A stretch of 17,349 bases of DNA from an uncultured Lachnospiraceae bacterium (lineage in GTDB: Bacteria > Bacillota > Clostridia > Lachnospirales > Lachnospiraceae): contig CAMAHO010000027.1 in the NCBI GenBank assembly GCA_945834545.1, forward strand, positions 1 to 17,349, in the 5' to 3' direction. This document shows positions 1 to 6,486 of this stretch, in pieces (position 1 is the stretch's first letter; each line of letters starts with the position of its first letter). Position numbers and translations under genes: made by a program. The notes beneath the pieces are model-generated. The model was not told the origin of the DNA and made no database searches. It saw nothing but the letters and a program-made list of their open reading frames with translations.

Positions 1-1889
1 TGAGTATCACGACCATGCATCGGGTTAGCACCGGGAGCGAAAGGCTGACCTTTCTTACGTCCGTCAGGTGTGTTACCGGTAGCCTTACCATAAGTTACAT
101 TGGATGTAATGGTAAGAATGGAAGTGGTAGGAATACCATTTCTGTAGGTATGATGTCTTCTTACAGCGGTCATAAAGGTATGAACAACCCACTGAGCAAT
201 CTCATCAACACGGTCATCGTCGTTACCATACTTAGGGAAATCACCGGTAGTCTTGAAGTCTACGATGATACCGTCCTCATCGCGGATCGGCTCAACCTTT
301 GCATACTTGATAGCGGAAAGGGAGTCAGCTACGATGGAAAGACCAGCTACACCAGTAGCGAAGTATCTCTTAACATCTCTGTCATGAAGAGCCATCTCTG
401 CTCTCTCGTAGCAGTACTTGTCATGCATATAGTGGATGATGTTTAAGGTGTTTACATAAACATCAGCCTGCCACTCAAGCATATCTACGAACTTGCTTAC
501 AACATCATCGTACTCAAGTACATCACCGGAAACAGGACGATACTTAGGACCAACCTGCTTCTTGGTTACTTCATCCACACCACCGTTCAAAGCGTAGAGC
601 AGACACTTAGCAACGTTTGCACGAGCACCGAAGAACTGCATTTCCTTACCGATTACCATAGAAGATACACAGCAAGCGATACCGTAGTCATCACCGTGAG
701 TGACTCTCATAAGGTCATCGTTCTCGTACTGGATAGAAGATGTAGCGATGGACATCTTTGCACAGTACTTCTTCCAAGGTGCAGGAAGTCTGGTGGACCA
801 AAGAACTGTCAGGTTAGGCTCAGGTGAAGGACCTAAGTTGGTTAAGGTGTGAAGGTAACGGAAGCTCATCTTTGTTACCATATGACGACCATCAACACCA
901 ACACCTGCTAAGGACTCGGTTACCCATACAGGGTCACCTGCGAAAATCTGATTATACTCAGGAGTACGAGCAAACTTAACGCAACGAAGCTTCATAATGA
1001 AGTGATCAACAAACTCCTGAATCTCCTGCTCGGTGAAGGTACCGTTCTTTAAGTCTCTCTCTGCGTAGCAGTCAAGGAAGGTAGAAGTACGTCCCAGGGA
1101 CATAGCAGCACCGTTCTGCTCTTTTACGGAGCAAAGGTATCCGAAGTAAGTCCACTGAATAGCTTCCTTTACATTAGCTGCAGGCTTGGAAATATCAAAG
1201 CCGTAGGAAGCAGCCATTTCCTTCATCATCTTAAGAGCAGTAATCTGCTCGGAAAGCTCTTCACGAAGACGGATGACATCGTCAGTCATAACACGACCGG
1301 TGGAATCCTTCTGCTCTAACTTGTCCTCGATCAGTCTGTCGATACCGTAAAGAGCAACTCTTCTGTAGTCACCGATAATACGTCCACGACCATATGCATC
1401 AGGAAGACCTGTGATGATATGAGCGGAACGGCAAGCTCTCATCTCCTGGTTGTAAGCATCGAAACAACCAGCATTGTGAGTCTTTCTGTGAGTGGAGAAG
1501 AACTCGCTGATCTCAGGATCTACCTCGTATCCGTTATCTGCACAAGCCTTCTCTGCCATACGGATACCGCCGTAAGGCTGCAGGGAACGCTTGAAAGGCT
1601 TGTCGGTCTGGAAACCTACGATAGTCTCTTTGCTCTTATCAAGGTATCCGGGGCCATGAGAAGTGATAGTAGAAACAACCTTGGTGTCCATATCAAGAAC
1701 GCCGCCTGCTTCTCTTTCCTTCTTCTGAAGCTCAAGCACCTGTGCCCATAAATCCTTTGTGTTTTGTGTAGCTTCTGCTAAGAAAGACTCATCACCATCA
1801 TAAGGATGATAGTTCTTCTGAATGAAGTCACGAACATTGACTTCTTTGTCCCACTTGCCAGCTACAAAATCTGTCCATTCTGGTCTCAT
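1..1889 (-). CDS. pflB: Formate C-acetyltransferase (pyruvate formate-lyase), 3' end cut off by window
   Basis: This glycyl-radical enzyme cleaves pyruvate plus CoA to acetyl-CoA and formate in anaerobic fermentation, in the cytoplasm. The reverse strand is open from ATG 1887-1889 to the window edge, giving 629 codons that begin MRPEWTDFVAGKWDKEVNVR. The family is usually about 740-760 residues. The paired catalytic cysteines are present in the motif IACCVSSM as C406-C407 (bases 669-674). The last visible residues, GANPMHGRD, match the region before the glycyl-radical domain, so the radical glycine near the C terminus lies outside the window and cannot be checked. The start is supported by AGGAGG at 1899-1904 on the minus strand, 9 nt upstream. 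A promoter lies at 1949-1977. The activating enzyme gene pflA would be expected downstream, off the window. Family assignment is essentially certain. Confidence 0.97.
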   Translation of the reverse strand, partial: MRPEWTDFVAGKWDKEVNVRDFIQKNYHPYDGDESFLAEATQNTKDLWAQVLELQKKEREAGGVLDMDTKVVSTITSHGPGYLDKSKETIVGFQTDKPFKRSLQPYGGIRMAEKACADNGYEVDPEISEFFSTHRKTHNAGCFDAYNQEMRACRSAHIITGLPDAYGRGRIIGDYRRVALYGIDRLIEDKLEQKDSTGRVMTDDVIRLREELSEQITALKMMKEMAASYGFDISKPAANVKEAIQWTYFGYLCSVKEQNGAAMSLGRTSTFLDCYAERDLKNGTFTEQEIQEFVDHFIMKLRCVKFARTPEYNQIFAGDPVWVTESLAGVGVDGRHMVTKMSFRYLHTLTNLGPSPEPNLTVLWSTRLPAPWKKYCAKMSIATSSIQYENDDLMRVTHGDDYGIACCVSSMVIGKEMQFFGARANVAKCLLYALNGGVDEVTKKQVGPKYRPVSGDVLEYDDVVSKFVDMLEWQADVYVNTLNIIHYMHDKYCYERAEMALHDRDVKRYFATGVAGLSIVADSLSAIKYAKVEPIRDEDGIIVDFKTTGDFPKYGNDDDRVDEIAQWVVHTFMTAVRRHHTYRNGIPTTSILTITSNVTYGKATGNTPDGRKKGQPFAPGANPMHGRDT

Positions 1890-1948
1890 TTGAAATAGCC
1901 TCCTATAAAATTTTGTGATTATAATAATGGTATCTAATCTCTGGTTTC

Positions 1949-1977
1949 ATTATAGGAAAAACTACTGATACAGTCAA
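1949..1977 (-). promoter_or_regulatory. Sigma-A-type promoter for pflB
   Basis: On the minus strand, TTGACT (1972-1977) and TATAAT (1949-1954) are separated by exactly 17 bp. This is near-consensus and gives a leader of about 50 nt before pflB. The odd palindrome ACTG-ATA-CAGT (1964-1974) overlaps the -35 box and spacer and could be an operator, but I do not recognise it. I found no convincing Rex or Fnr box. Confidence 0.8.
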
Positions 1978-2036
1978 GGTTTGGGAATGTTCTTTTTTTA
2001 AAACAAAGCTGGTAAAAACAGGGCGATTAACGCCAC

Positions 2037-2065
2037 TTGTTTTTCTGTGCGTTATGGATTATACT
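2037..2065 (+). promoter_or_regulatory. Probable promoter for the DUF1858 gene
   Basis: TTGTTT (2037-2042), a 17-bp spacer and TATACT (2060-2065) form a plausible sigma-A promoter. It is divergent from the pflB promoter, with about 60 bp between the two -35 boxes. An imperfect inverted repeat follows immediately at 2067-2085 and covers the expected transcription start. Confidence 0.5.
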
Positions 2066-2066
2066 T

Positions 2067-2085
2067 GTTACGTTCGAAACGGAAC
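2067..2085 (+). promoter_or_regulatory. Inverted repeat at the DUF1858 transcription start (operator or 5' hairpin)
   Basis: The arms are GTTACGTT and AACGGAAC, 8 bp with one mismatch, around the 3-nt centre CGA. The site begins 2 bp after the -10 box, so it would block initiation if bound by a repressor, or form a hairpin at the 5' end of the mRNA. No named regulator box is recognised. Confidence 0.35.
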
Positions 2086-2118
2086 ATTGTATGTTTACTA
2101 TATTGAAAGGAGATTACT

Positions 2119-2310
2119 ATGACAGGTATTACTGCTGATATGACAATCGGTGAGATTTTACAGAAGAATCCGGATGTTGCACCCATCCTTTTAGAGGCGG
2201 GTATGCACTGCCTGGGATGTCCTGCTTCTCAGGGAGAATCCTTGGCTGAGGCTGCAGTGGTTCACGGTATTGATATCGACACCCTTATGGCAGCTATTGA
2301 AAATGCGTAA
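2119..2310 (+). CDS. DUF1858 domain protein (hybrid-cluster-associated redox disulfide type)
   Basis: This is a 63-residue cytoplasmic protein made entirely of one DUF1858 domain. It starts with the family-like ITADMTIGEILQKNPDVAPIL and carries a CxxC pair, C31 and C34, in MHCLGCPAS. The family is known as a small disulfide domain often found near or fused to hybrid-cluster proteins and other anaerobic redox enzymes. No reaction is established. The start is fixed by AAAGGAG (2106-2112), 6 nt before ATG. It is monocistronic, has its own likely promoter, ends in a strong terminator, and is divergent from pflB. A redox-sensing or electron-transfer role linked to anaerobic metabolism is inference from the cysteines and position only. 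Confidence 0.9.
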   Translation: MTGITADMTIGEILQKNPDVAPILLEAGMHCLGCPASQGESLAEAAVVHGIDIDTLMAAIENA

Positions 2311-2336
2311 ACCATAGCGCCGGTTTTAAGCAAATA

Positions 2337-2382
2337 AACCGACCTCCCAGGCTAGAGCCGGTGGAGGTCGGTTTTCTTGTTT
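2337..2382. terminator. Bidirectional intrinsic terminator between the DUF1858 gene and mecA
   Basis: The 11-bp perfect stem AACCGACCTCC (2337-2347) / GGAGGTCGGTT (2363-2373) has an inner GGC/GCC stem in its loop. It is followed by TTTTCTTGTTT on the plus strand. On the minus strand the same hairpin is followed by TTTATTTG. It therefore can end both convergent genes. Confidence 0.9.
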
Positions 2383-2401
2383 ATGAATCCTTTGGGAAAG
2401 T

Positions 2402-3097
2402 CTAATTTGCAGATGCCTGCAGTCTGAGCAGAGCATTGTCGCTTAACAGAAGCTCGCAATACTCATTCAAATATGCGCTGTCGCAGCCCTTTTCCCGACA
2501 AAAGCTGCCGTACTCGGACAGAAGATTGCAGATTTTATTAAAGGTTTCTGTCATCCTTACTTCGCCGGTAAGGAGAAGAAAATACTCAGATTCTTTCGAT
2601 CCCTTGTATAAATAGCTATCGACTTCCTCTGCACCGCCGACTAAGAGCGCTGCATCCAACACTTTTTCCAAGGAAGTAAAGAGGAACACCCTTTCTTTTC
2701 TGAGCGCCGGCTCCGCCTCAGGCTTTTTGGGGGCAGAATTCTCCATATATAAATCCAGAGGAGGCTTTGGCAAGCTCTTTTCCAGCTCTGCTTCTACTGC
2801 CTCTTCCACAGAAGGGGCAAAGCGGGAAAAACGAGTATCCAGCTCCTCCGGGTCCTCTACCTTGGTGATGATTAGGACAATGCAATCCTGATTCAAGGGG
2901 ATGGCTTCAATCATCAGAGGGATGTCCTCTGCCTCAAAACCAAATTGGAAATGGGCCTGCTGCATCATATCGCGAAACAGGTTCTTGGCTTTTTCAGTGC
3001 CATAGGCTAATTCACTGAGCTTGATTTGCCGGCTGGCTAAATCTTCTCTGGTAAGGGTGCAGCGAATTTGATTTTCATTTACTTTTTCTATCTTCAT
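2402..3097 (-). CDS. mecA: Adaptor protein MecA
   Basis: MecA-family proteins deliver substrates such as ComK or other regulators to the ClpC-ClpP protease in Firmicutes. The 231-residue product starts MKIEKVNENQIRCTLTREDL, the typical N-terminal substrate-binding domain (about residues 1-95). A charged, proline-rich linker follows (about 96-130), with the C-terminal ClpC-binding domain after it (about 135-225, starting near the segment RVFLFTSLEKVLDAA). The length fits the family (about 220-250). An upstream in-frame TTG at 3115 would add six residues, but GAGG lies between it and the ATG at 3097 and is correctly spaced only for the ATG, so I chose 3097. The gene has its own promoter at 3166-3194 and shares a terminator with the preceding convergent gene. 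ClpC partner and substrates are not visible here. Confidence 0.9.
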   Translation of the reverse strand: MKIEKVNENQIRCTLTREDLASRQIKLSELAYGTEKAKNLFRDMMQQAHFQFGFEAEDIPLMIEAIPLNQDCIVLIITKVEDPEELDTRFSRFAPSVEEAVEAELEKSLPKPPLDLYMENSAPKKPEAEPALRKERVFLFTSLEKVLDAALLVGGAEEVDSYLYKGSKESEYFLLLTGEVRMTETFNKICNLLSEYGSFCREKGCDSAYLNEYCELLLSDNALLRLQASAN

Positions 3098-3165
3098 AGG
3101 AAACCTCGTTATCAACTATATTTTTGTTTGTGGGTTCACTGAATTTCTCTGCAATATGTGATTTC

Positions 3166-3194
3166 ATCATAGCTTTTTCGCTATCTTCCGTCAA
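3166..3194 (-). promoter_or_regulatory. Sigma-A-type promoter for mecA
   Basis: On the minus strand, TTGACG (3189-3194), 17 bp, then TATGAT (3166-3171). This gives a leader of about 60 nt before the mecA ATG. Confidence 0.7.
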
Positions 3195-3242
3195 TAGACA
3201 CGATAATAAGTTATAAAAATTTTAGAAATCCGAAATATTTTC

Positions 3243-3271
3243 TTGCATTTTGTTAATCGACTCTATATAAT
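3243..3271 (+). promoter_or_regulatory. Strong sigma-A-type promoter without an obvious gene
   Basis: TTGCAT (3243-3248), exactly 17 bp, then a perfect TATAAT (3266-3271). The start would fall near 3278, directly before a stable hairpin (3281-3310). The nearest convincing coding start downstream is 3799, more than 500 nt away and behind a terminator, so this promoter probably serves an RNA or a very small ORF. Confidence 0.65.
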
Positions 3272-3277
3272 AAGTTT

Positions 3278-3362
3278 ATAGGCCTCCGCAATTAGTGCGG
3301 GGAGGAGGTCTGTGTCTGAATCGACTCTTTGGAAGGAACTCCCTTCCGATATCCCATTTTTT
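3278..3362 (+). ncRNA. Candidate small RNA or leader with two hairpins
   Basis: The stretch starts at the predicted start point of the 3243-3271 promoter. Hairpin 1 is GGCCTCC (3281-3287) with GGAGGTC (3304-3310), a 7-bp stem including one G-U pair, plus an inner GCA/TGC. It would mask the Shine-Dalgarno-like GGAGGAGG at 3301-3308. Hairpin 2 is GGAAGG (3331-3336) with CCTTCC (3342-3347) and a 5-nt loop. A run of six T lies about 8 nt after hairpin 2, so termination there is uncertain. A GTG at 3312 opens a 63-codon frame, but the spacing to GGAGG is only 3 nt and the predicted product is unconvincing. No match to SRP, 6S, tmRNA, RNase P or a known riboswitch is recognised. Confidence 0.3.
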
Positions 3363-3690
3363 GTAGGAAGAACGAATAAGGTTTACTTTTATTATATCTT
3401 AGTGTATGTAAAAATATTATTTTTGACAGCGCAAATCTGTTTGTCTTATAAGCAATTCAGTAACTTAATCGGATACAAAATCTGGAAAAAATCACCTTTA
3501 TAACAAAATAATTCAAAAATCTGATTTCTTTACGATTCAAGCACAGCGGAGGCCGAGCTATTAATATACCACAACCTTTTGGCTCTGAAGGTCAACGGAT
3601 TCTTTATTTCTCTGCAAATGAAATAGCGATAGGTTCCATTAAGAAATGTATCTCATCGTCAAAAGAGTGCCGGACAGAAGCCGAAAAAGG
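3363..3690. other. Gene-free stretch between the candidate small RNA and the GH18 gene promoter
   Basis: Apart from the possible promoter at 3423-3452 I see no supported gene on either strand. The first half is A/T-rich. One plus-frame stretch of about 34 codons (about 3525-3629) has protein-like content (AEAELLIYHNLLALKVNGFF) but no start codon or ribosome site, so it may be a decayed fragment or chance. A frame opening at ATG 3647 (38 codons) runs through the downstream promoter and terminator and is probably not translated. Confidence 0.4.
3423..3452 (+). promoter_or_regulatory. Possible second promoter in the gene-free region
   Basis: A perfect TTGACA (3423-3428) is followed after 18 bp by TATAAG (3447-3452). 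A transcript would start near 3459 and could run to the terminator at 3721-3751, giving an RNA of about 290 nt without a clear reading frame. Confidence 0.4.
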
Positions 3691-3719
3691 ATGACTTTGC
3701 AAAAAGTCTATGCTAAAAT
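3691..3719 (+). promoter_or_regulatory. Extended -10 promoter for the GH18 gene
   Basis: ATGACT (3691-3696), 17 bp, then TAAAAT (3714-3719) preceded by TGC, which makes an extended -10 element. The expected start, near 3726, falls inside the left arm of the terminator hairpin at 3721-3744, so RNAs started here would lack most of that arm and escape termination. Confidence 0.6.
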
Positions 3720-3720
3720 G

Positions 3721-3751
3721 GAACTGCTCAAATACGGGCAGTTCTTTTTTT
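3721..3751 (+). terminator. Intrinsic terminator upstream of the GH18 gene
   Basis: GAACTGC (3721-3727) and GCAGTTC (3738-3744) form a perfect 7-bp stem with a 10-nt loop, followed by seven T (3745-3751). No coding gene precedes it on this strand, which implies that an upstream noncoding transcript ends here. Confidence 0.75.
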
Positions 3752-3798
3752 GGATACACTGACTACTTTAGGAAGAAGCGCAAGGAAGGGAAACAAGG

Positions 3799-5502
3799 AT
3801 GAAAAAACTGATACCGATTTTGGTGGCATTGTGCCTTATGATTGTGATAGGCTTAAGCCTTATCGGCAAGGAGATTGTAGATAGATATTCCTATAGCAAA
3901 GAACGGGTTGATATGGATGCCTATTATAATGTGTCGGGAGACAATTGTGCCATTCTCTTCGAGGATCAGCAGCTGGAGGAATACGCCCTGGTGAAGGACG
4001 GACTCTGCTATATGAAACTGGAGGATGTGCATACCTATTTAAATCCAGGATTTTATTTTGATCCTGTGGAGGATCTGCTTTTATACACAGAGGCTGACGG
4101 CACGAACACAGCTGTGGTAAACGGCAGGGAATACACCAAGCCGGATGGCAGTGTGGTGACCCTTCCCTATGAGGTTTGGATGAAGCAGCAGGATATCTGT
4201 TATATTTCTATGGAATATGTGAAGCTGTTTACCAATTTTACCTATGCATATTACGAAAACCATTTGGAAATGAAGACCAGCTTTCCTGACACCCAGGTTG
4301 CTTATATGGAAAGAGATACCCAGGTACGTCTCAGAGGGGGAGTGAAGAGCCCCATTATGCGGGATGTTGCCCAAGGGGAGAAGGTAACTGTATTAGAGGC
4401 CATGGAAAACTGGTGTAAGGTAAAAACCTCAGATGCAATTATCGGTTATGTGGAATTAAAATACATGACTGAGCCTCAGACAGAGGAGGGGACACCTGCA
4501 AAGCATTACAAAAAGAAGGAATTTGAGACCTTGTCTATGGATGGAAAGGTGTGTCTGGGTTGGCACGCCATCGGCGGAGCCGGAGGAAATACCACTCTGG
4601 ACAGTATGGCCCAGGAAGGGACGGCTATGAATGTCATAGCTCCCACCTGGTTTAGCATCACAAGCGAGGCGGGAGAATACCGAAGCTTTGGGGAGGCCTC
4701 CTATGTGAACAGAGCCCACGACAAGGGGTTATCTGTATGGGGTGTCTGGGATGACTTCAACTATGCCAATGAGAATGGAATTTCCATTGATATGAAAACG
4801 GTGCTGGAGCCAACCACCCAGCGTATGCGACTGGTGGGAAACATTGTCAGCTCGGCTCTGGAGCTTGGGCTGGATGGCGTAAATATTGACTTTGAGAAGT
4901 TAAGCAGTGGCTGCGCAGAAGCCTTTGCACAGTTTTTGCGGGAGCTTTCGGTGGAATGCCACAGGGCAGGCTTGCTTTTGTCGGTAGATAATTATGTGCC
5001 CTTCCACTTTAATGAGTATTACCGTCTGGATGTACAGGGAGAAGTAGTGGATTATGTCATCATCATGGGGTATGATGAGCATTGGCACGGCAGCAAGGAC
5101 CCCGGAAGTGTGGCAAGTCTTTCCTATGTTACCAACGGAATCCAGAAAACCCTGGAGAAGGTAAAGCCGGAAAAGGTGATAAATGCCTTGCCCTTTTACA
5201 CAATTATGTGGACCACAGAGGGAGCCGAGGTTACAGATGAGTATCTGACCTTAAATAATACAGCAGATTTTCTGGGCAGAATAGGCAAGGAGCCTGTGTG
5301 GGATGAGACAAGCGGCCAGAATTATCTGGAATGGGAGAGCGGTTCCAAGCTACACCAGATTTGGCTGGAGGACAGTCAGTCCATTCAAGCAAAGCTAAAC
5401 GCTATGAGCAACTATAAGATCGGAGGAGTAGCCGTGTGGCGCCTGGGCTACGGAACCCCGGAGGTCTGGGAACTGTTAAAACTATACATGGGGGTATCAT
5501 AA
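3799..5502 (+). CDS. Membrane-anchored or secreted GH18 glycosidase with SH3b domain (YaaH/SleL-like)
   Basis: This is a probable peptidoglycan or chitin-type N-acetylglucosaminidase acting outside the membrane. The 567-residue product has an N-terminal hydrophobic segment (about residues 4-23, a signal anchor or signal peptide). A region of about residues 35-165 resembles copper-amine-oxidase-like N-terminal domains. A bacterial SH3 domain follows (about 168-222, ending IGYVELKYM), then a GH18 catalytic domain (about 245-567). The GH18 strand motif is LDGVNIDFEKL, with D359, N362, D364 and the catalytic acid E366. Asparagine at the second position, instead of the chitinase aspartate, occurs in the spore-lysin YaaH/YdhD branch. 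The start is ATG at 3799 after AAGG. The gene has its own promoter and a strong terminator and precedes a CwlD-like amidase, so a role in spore cortex or wall remodelling is likely but inferred. Confidence 0.88.
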   Translation: MKKLIPILVALCLMIVIGLSLIGKEIVDRYSYSKERVDMDAYYNVSGDNCAILFEDQQLEEYALVKDGLCYMKLEDVHTYLNPGFYFDPVEDLLLYTEADGTNTAVVNGREYTKPDGSVVTLPYEVWMKQQDICYISMEYVKLFTNFTYAYYENHLEMKTSFPDTQVAYMERDTQVRLRGGVKSPIMRDVAQGEKVTVLEAMENWCKVKTSDAIIGYVELKYMTEPQTEEGTPAKHYKKKEFETLSMDGKVCLGWHAIGGAGGNTTLDSMAQEGTAMNVIAPTWFSITSEAGEYRSFGEASYVNRAHDKGLSVWGVWDDFNYANENGISIDMKTVLEPTTQRMRLVGNIVSSALELGLDGVNIDFEKLSSGCAEAFAQFLRELSVECHRAGLLLSVDNYVPFHFNEYYRLDVQGEVVDYVIIMGYDEHWHGSKDPGSVASLSYVTNGIQKTLEKVKPEKVINALPFYTIMWTTEGAEVTDEYLTLNNTADFLGRIGKEPVWDETSGQNYLEWESGSKLHQIWLEDSQSIQAKLNAMSNYKIGGVAVWRLGYGTPEVWELLKLYMGVS

Positions 5503-5510
5503 GTATGGAT

Positions 5511-5549
5511 CAAGGAGATGGGACATGATGCCCCTCTCCTTGTTTTTTT
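5511..5549 (+). terminator. Intrinsic terminator after the GH18 gene
   Basis: CAAGGAGATGGG (5511-5522) pairs with CCCCTCTCCTTG (5531-5542) over 12 positions with one mismatch, with an 8-nt loop, followed by seven T (5543-5549). It lies 8 nt after the stop codon. Confidence 0.92.
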
Positions 5550-5614
5550 GTTCTAAACAGACTGGCAAATATCATATGCTTAAGCACAATCGGTTTTGAA
5601 TTGAGGTATGTAGG

Positions 5615-6376
5615 TTGTCACAAAAAACAGTGAAGCTCGTATTTGCCGGAACCTTTTTGATTGCATTGCTGGGATTTGTCCGGGTGCTGTCGGAGAGAAA
5701 TGTATGGGACAGATGGTCCGTCACACAGACGGGGGCCAAGGTGGCTGAGGATAGGGGAGAGAACGGGGAACCAGGTTCGGAGAAAGAAAAAAAGCGGATT
5801 ATTCTTGACCCGGGCCACGGAGGTTTTGACCCCGGCAAGGTAGGCACACTGCCGGATGGAACCCAGGTGCAGGAGAAAGTGATTAATCTTAAGGTAGCCA
5901 AAAAGCTGGCCGCCTATTTGGAGGCAAACGACTATCAGGTTATGCTGACCCGCACAGAGGATCAGGCCTTAGAGCTAGAGGGCCAGGGTAGCAAAAAAGC
6001 CCAGGATCTAAAGGCTCGGGTAGCCATGATAGAAGAAAACCACCCCAGCCTGGTTGTCAGTATTCACCAAAACAGCTTCCCCCAGGCAAAGATTAAGGGC
6101 GCCCAGGTGTTTTACTACCAAACCAGCCAGGAGGGCTTCCGGCTGGCAACCTCGGTGCAGGATTCTCTTCGCAACCTGGTGGAGCCTGAGAACCACAGAC
6201 AGGTAAAGCCCAACAATTCTTATTACCTATTAAAGCATGTCTCGGCGCCCATCGTCATAGTAGAGTGTGGCTTTTTAAGCAATCCCCAGGAATGCGAGCT
6301 TCTGACCCAGGAGGAATATATTAGCAGAGTCGCCTGGGCCATTGCCATGGGCATCATTAGGGACGGAGTTTTTTGA
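5615..6376 (+). CDS. cwlD: N-acetylmuramoyl-L-alanine amidase, Amidase_3 family (CwlD-like)
   Basis: This zinc amidase cleaves the lactyl-L-alanine bond of peptidoglycan. CwlD itself helps to make muramic-delta-lactam in the spore cortex. The 253-residue product has a membrane anchor or signal segment (about residues 6-24), a polar linker to about 60, then the Amidase_3 domain. The zinc ligands are visible: H68 in LDPGHGGFDPG, E87 in QEK and H151 in SIHQNSF. The catalytic E217 lies in VECGFLSNP. TTG at 5615 is chosen as start because GAGG (5603-5606) lies 8 nt before it and no in-frame ATG exists before the hydrophobic segment; GTG at 5630 is an alternative. No clear sigma-A promoter is seen in the 65 bp after the preceding terminator. 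CATATGCTTA at 5574-5583 vaguely resembles a sporulation-sigma -10, but I could not find a matching -35. Confidence 0.87.
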   Translation: MSQKTVKLVFAGTFLIALLGFVRVLSERNVWDRWSVTQTGAKVAEDRGENGEPGSEKEKKRIILDPGHGGFDPGKVGTLPDGTQVQEKVINLKVAKKLAAYLEANDYQVMLTRTEDQALELEGQGSKKAQDLKARVAMIEENHPSLVVSIHQNSFPQAKIKGAQVFYYQTSQEGFRLATSVQDSLRNLVEPENHRQVKPNNSYYLLKHVSAPIVIVECGFLSNPQECELLTQEEYISRVAWAIAMGIIRDGVF

Positions 6377-6426
6377 TGCTCATATCTGTCCCCAATGTAG
6401 CTTATGTGCGTCCCTAAAATCCCCTA

Positions 6427-6455
6427 TGGTCTTTTTTGGGGAAGCATGATAAAAT
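6427..6455 (+). promoter_or_regulatory. Possible extended -10 promoter for the sua5 gene row
   Basis: TAAAAT (6450-6455) is preceded by TGA, an extended -10 arrangement, and sits 17 bp from a weak -35, TGGTCT (6427-6432). It would give a leader of about 25 nt before sua5. Confidence 0.4.
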
Positions 6456-6486
6456 AAGCTGATATGTAGGGATTGAGGATAAAGAT

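Noticed and set aside
15..446. 143-codon plus-strand open frame and another at 1419-1751
   Set aside because: Both lie antisense to pflB, whose protein sequence is unmistakable on the minus strand.
1905..1930. Rex or Fnr box before pflB (TTGTGATTATAATAA)
   Set aside because: It matches neither the Rex palindrome TTGTTAA-N4-TTAACAA nor the Fnr site TTGAT-N4-ATCAA well enough.
3278..3362. SRP (4.5S) RNA because of GGAAGGAA near 3331
   Set aside because: The conserved SRP apical loop surroundings (GGUC...GCAGCC) are missing and GGAAGG pairs with CCTTCC in a simple hairpin.
3312..3503. 63-codon frame from GTG after GGAGGAGG
   Set aside because: The ribosome-site spacing is only 3 nt, the site is buried in a hairpin, and the product looks like chance A/T-rich translation. 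Kept only as a possibility under the RNA candidate.
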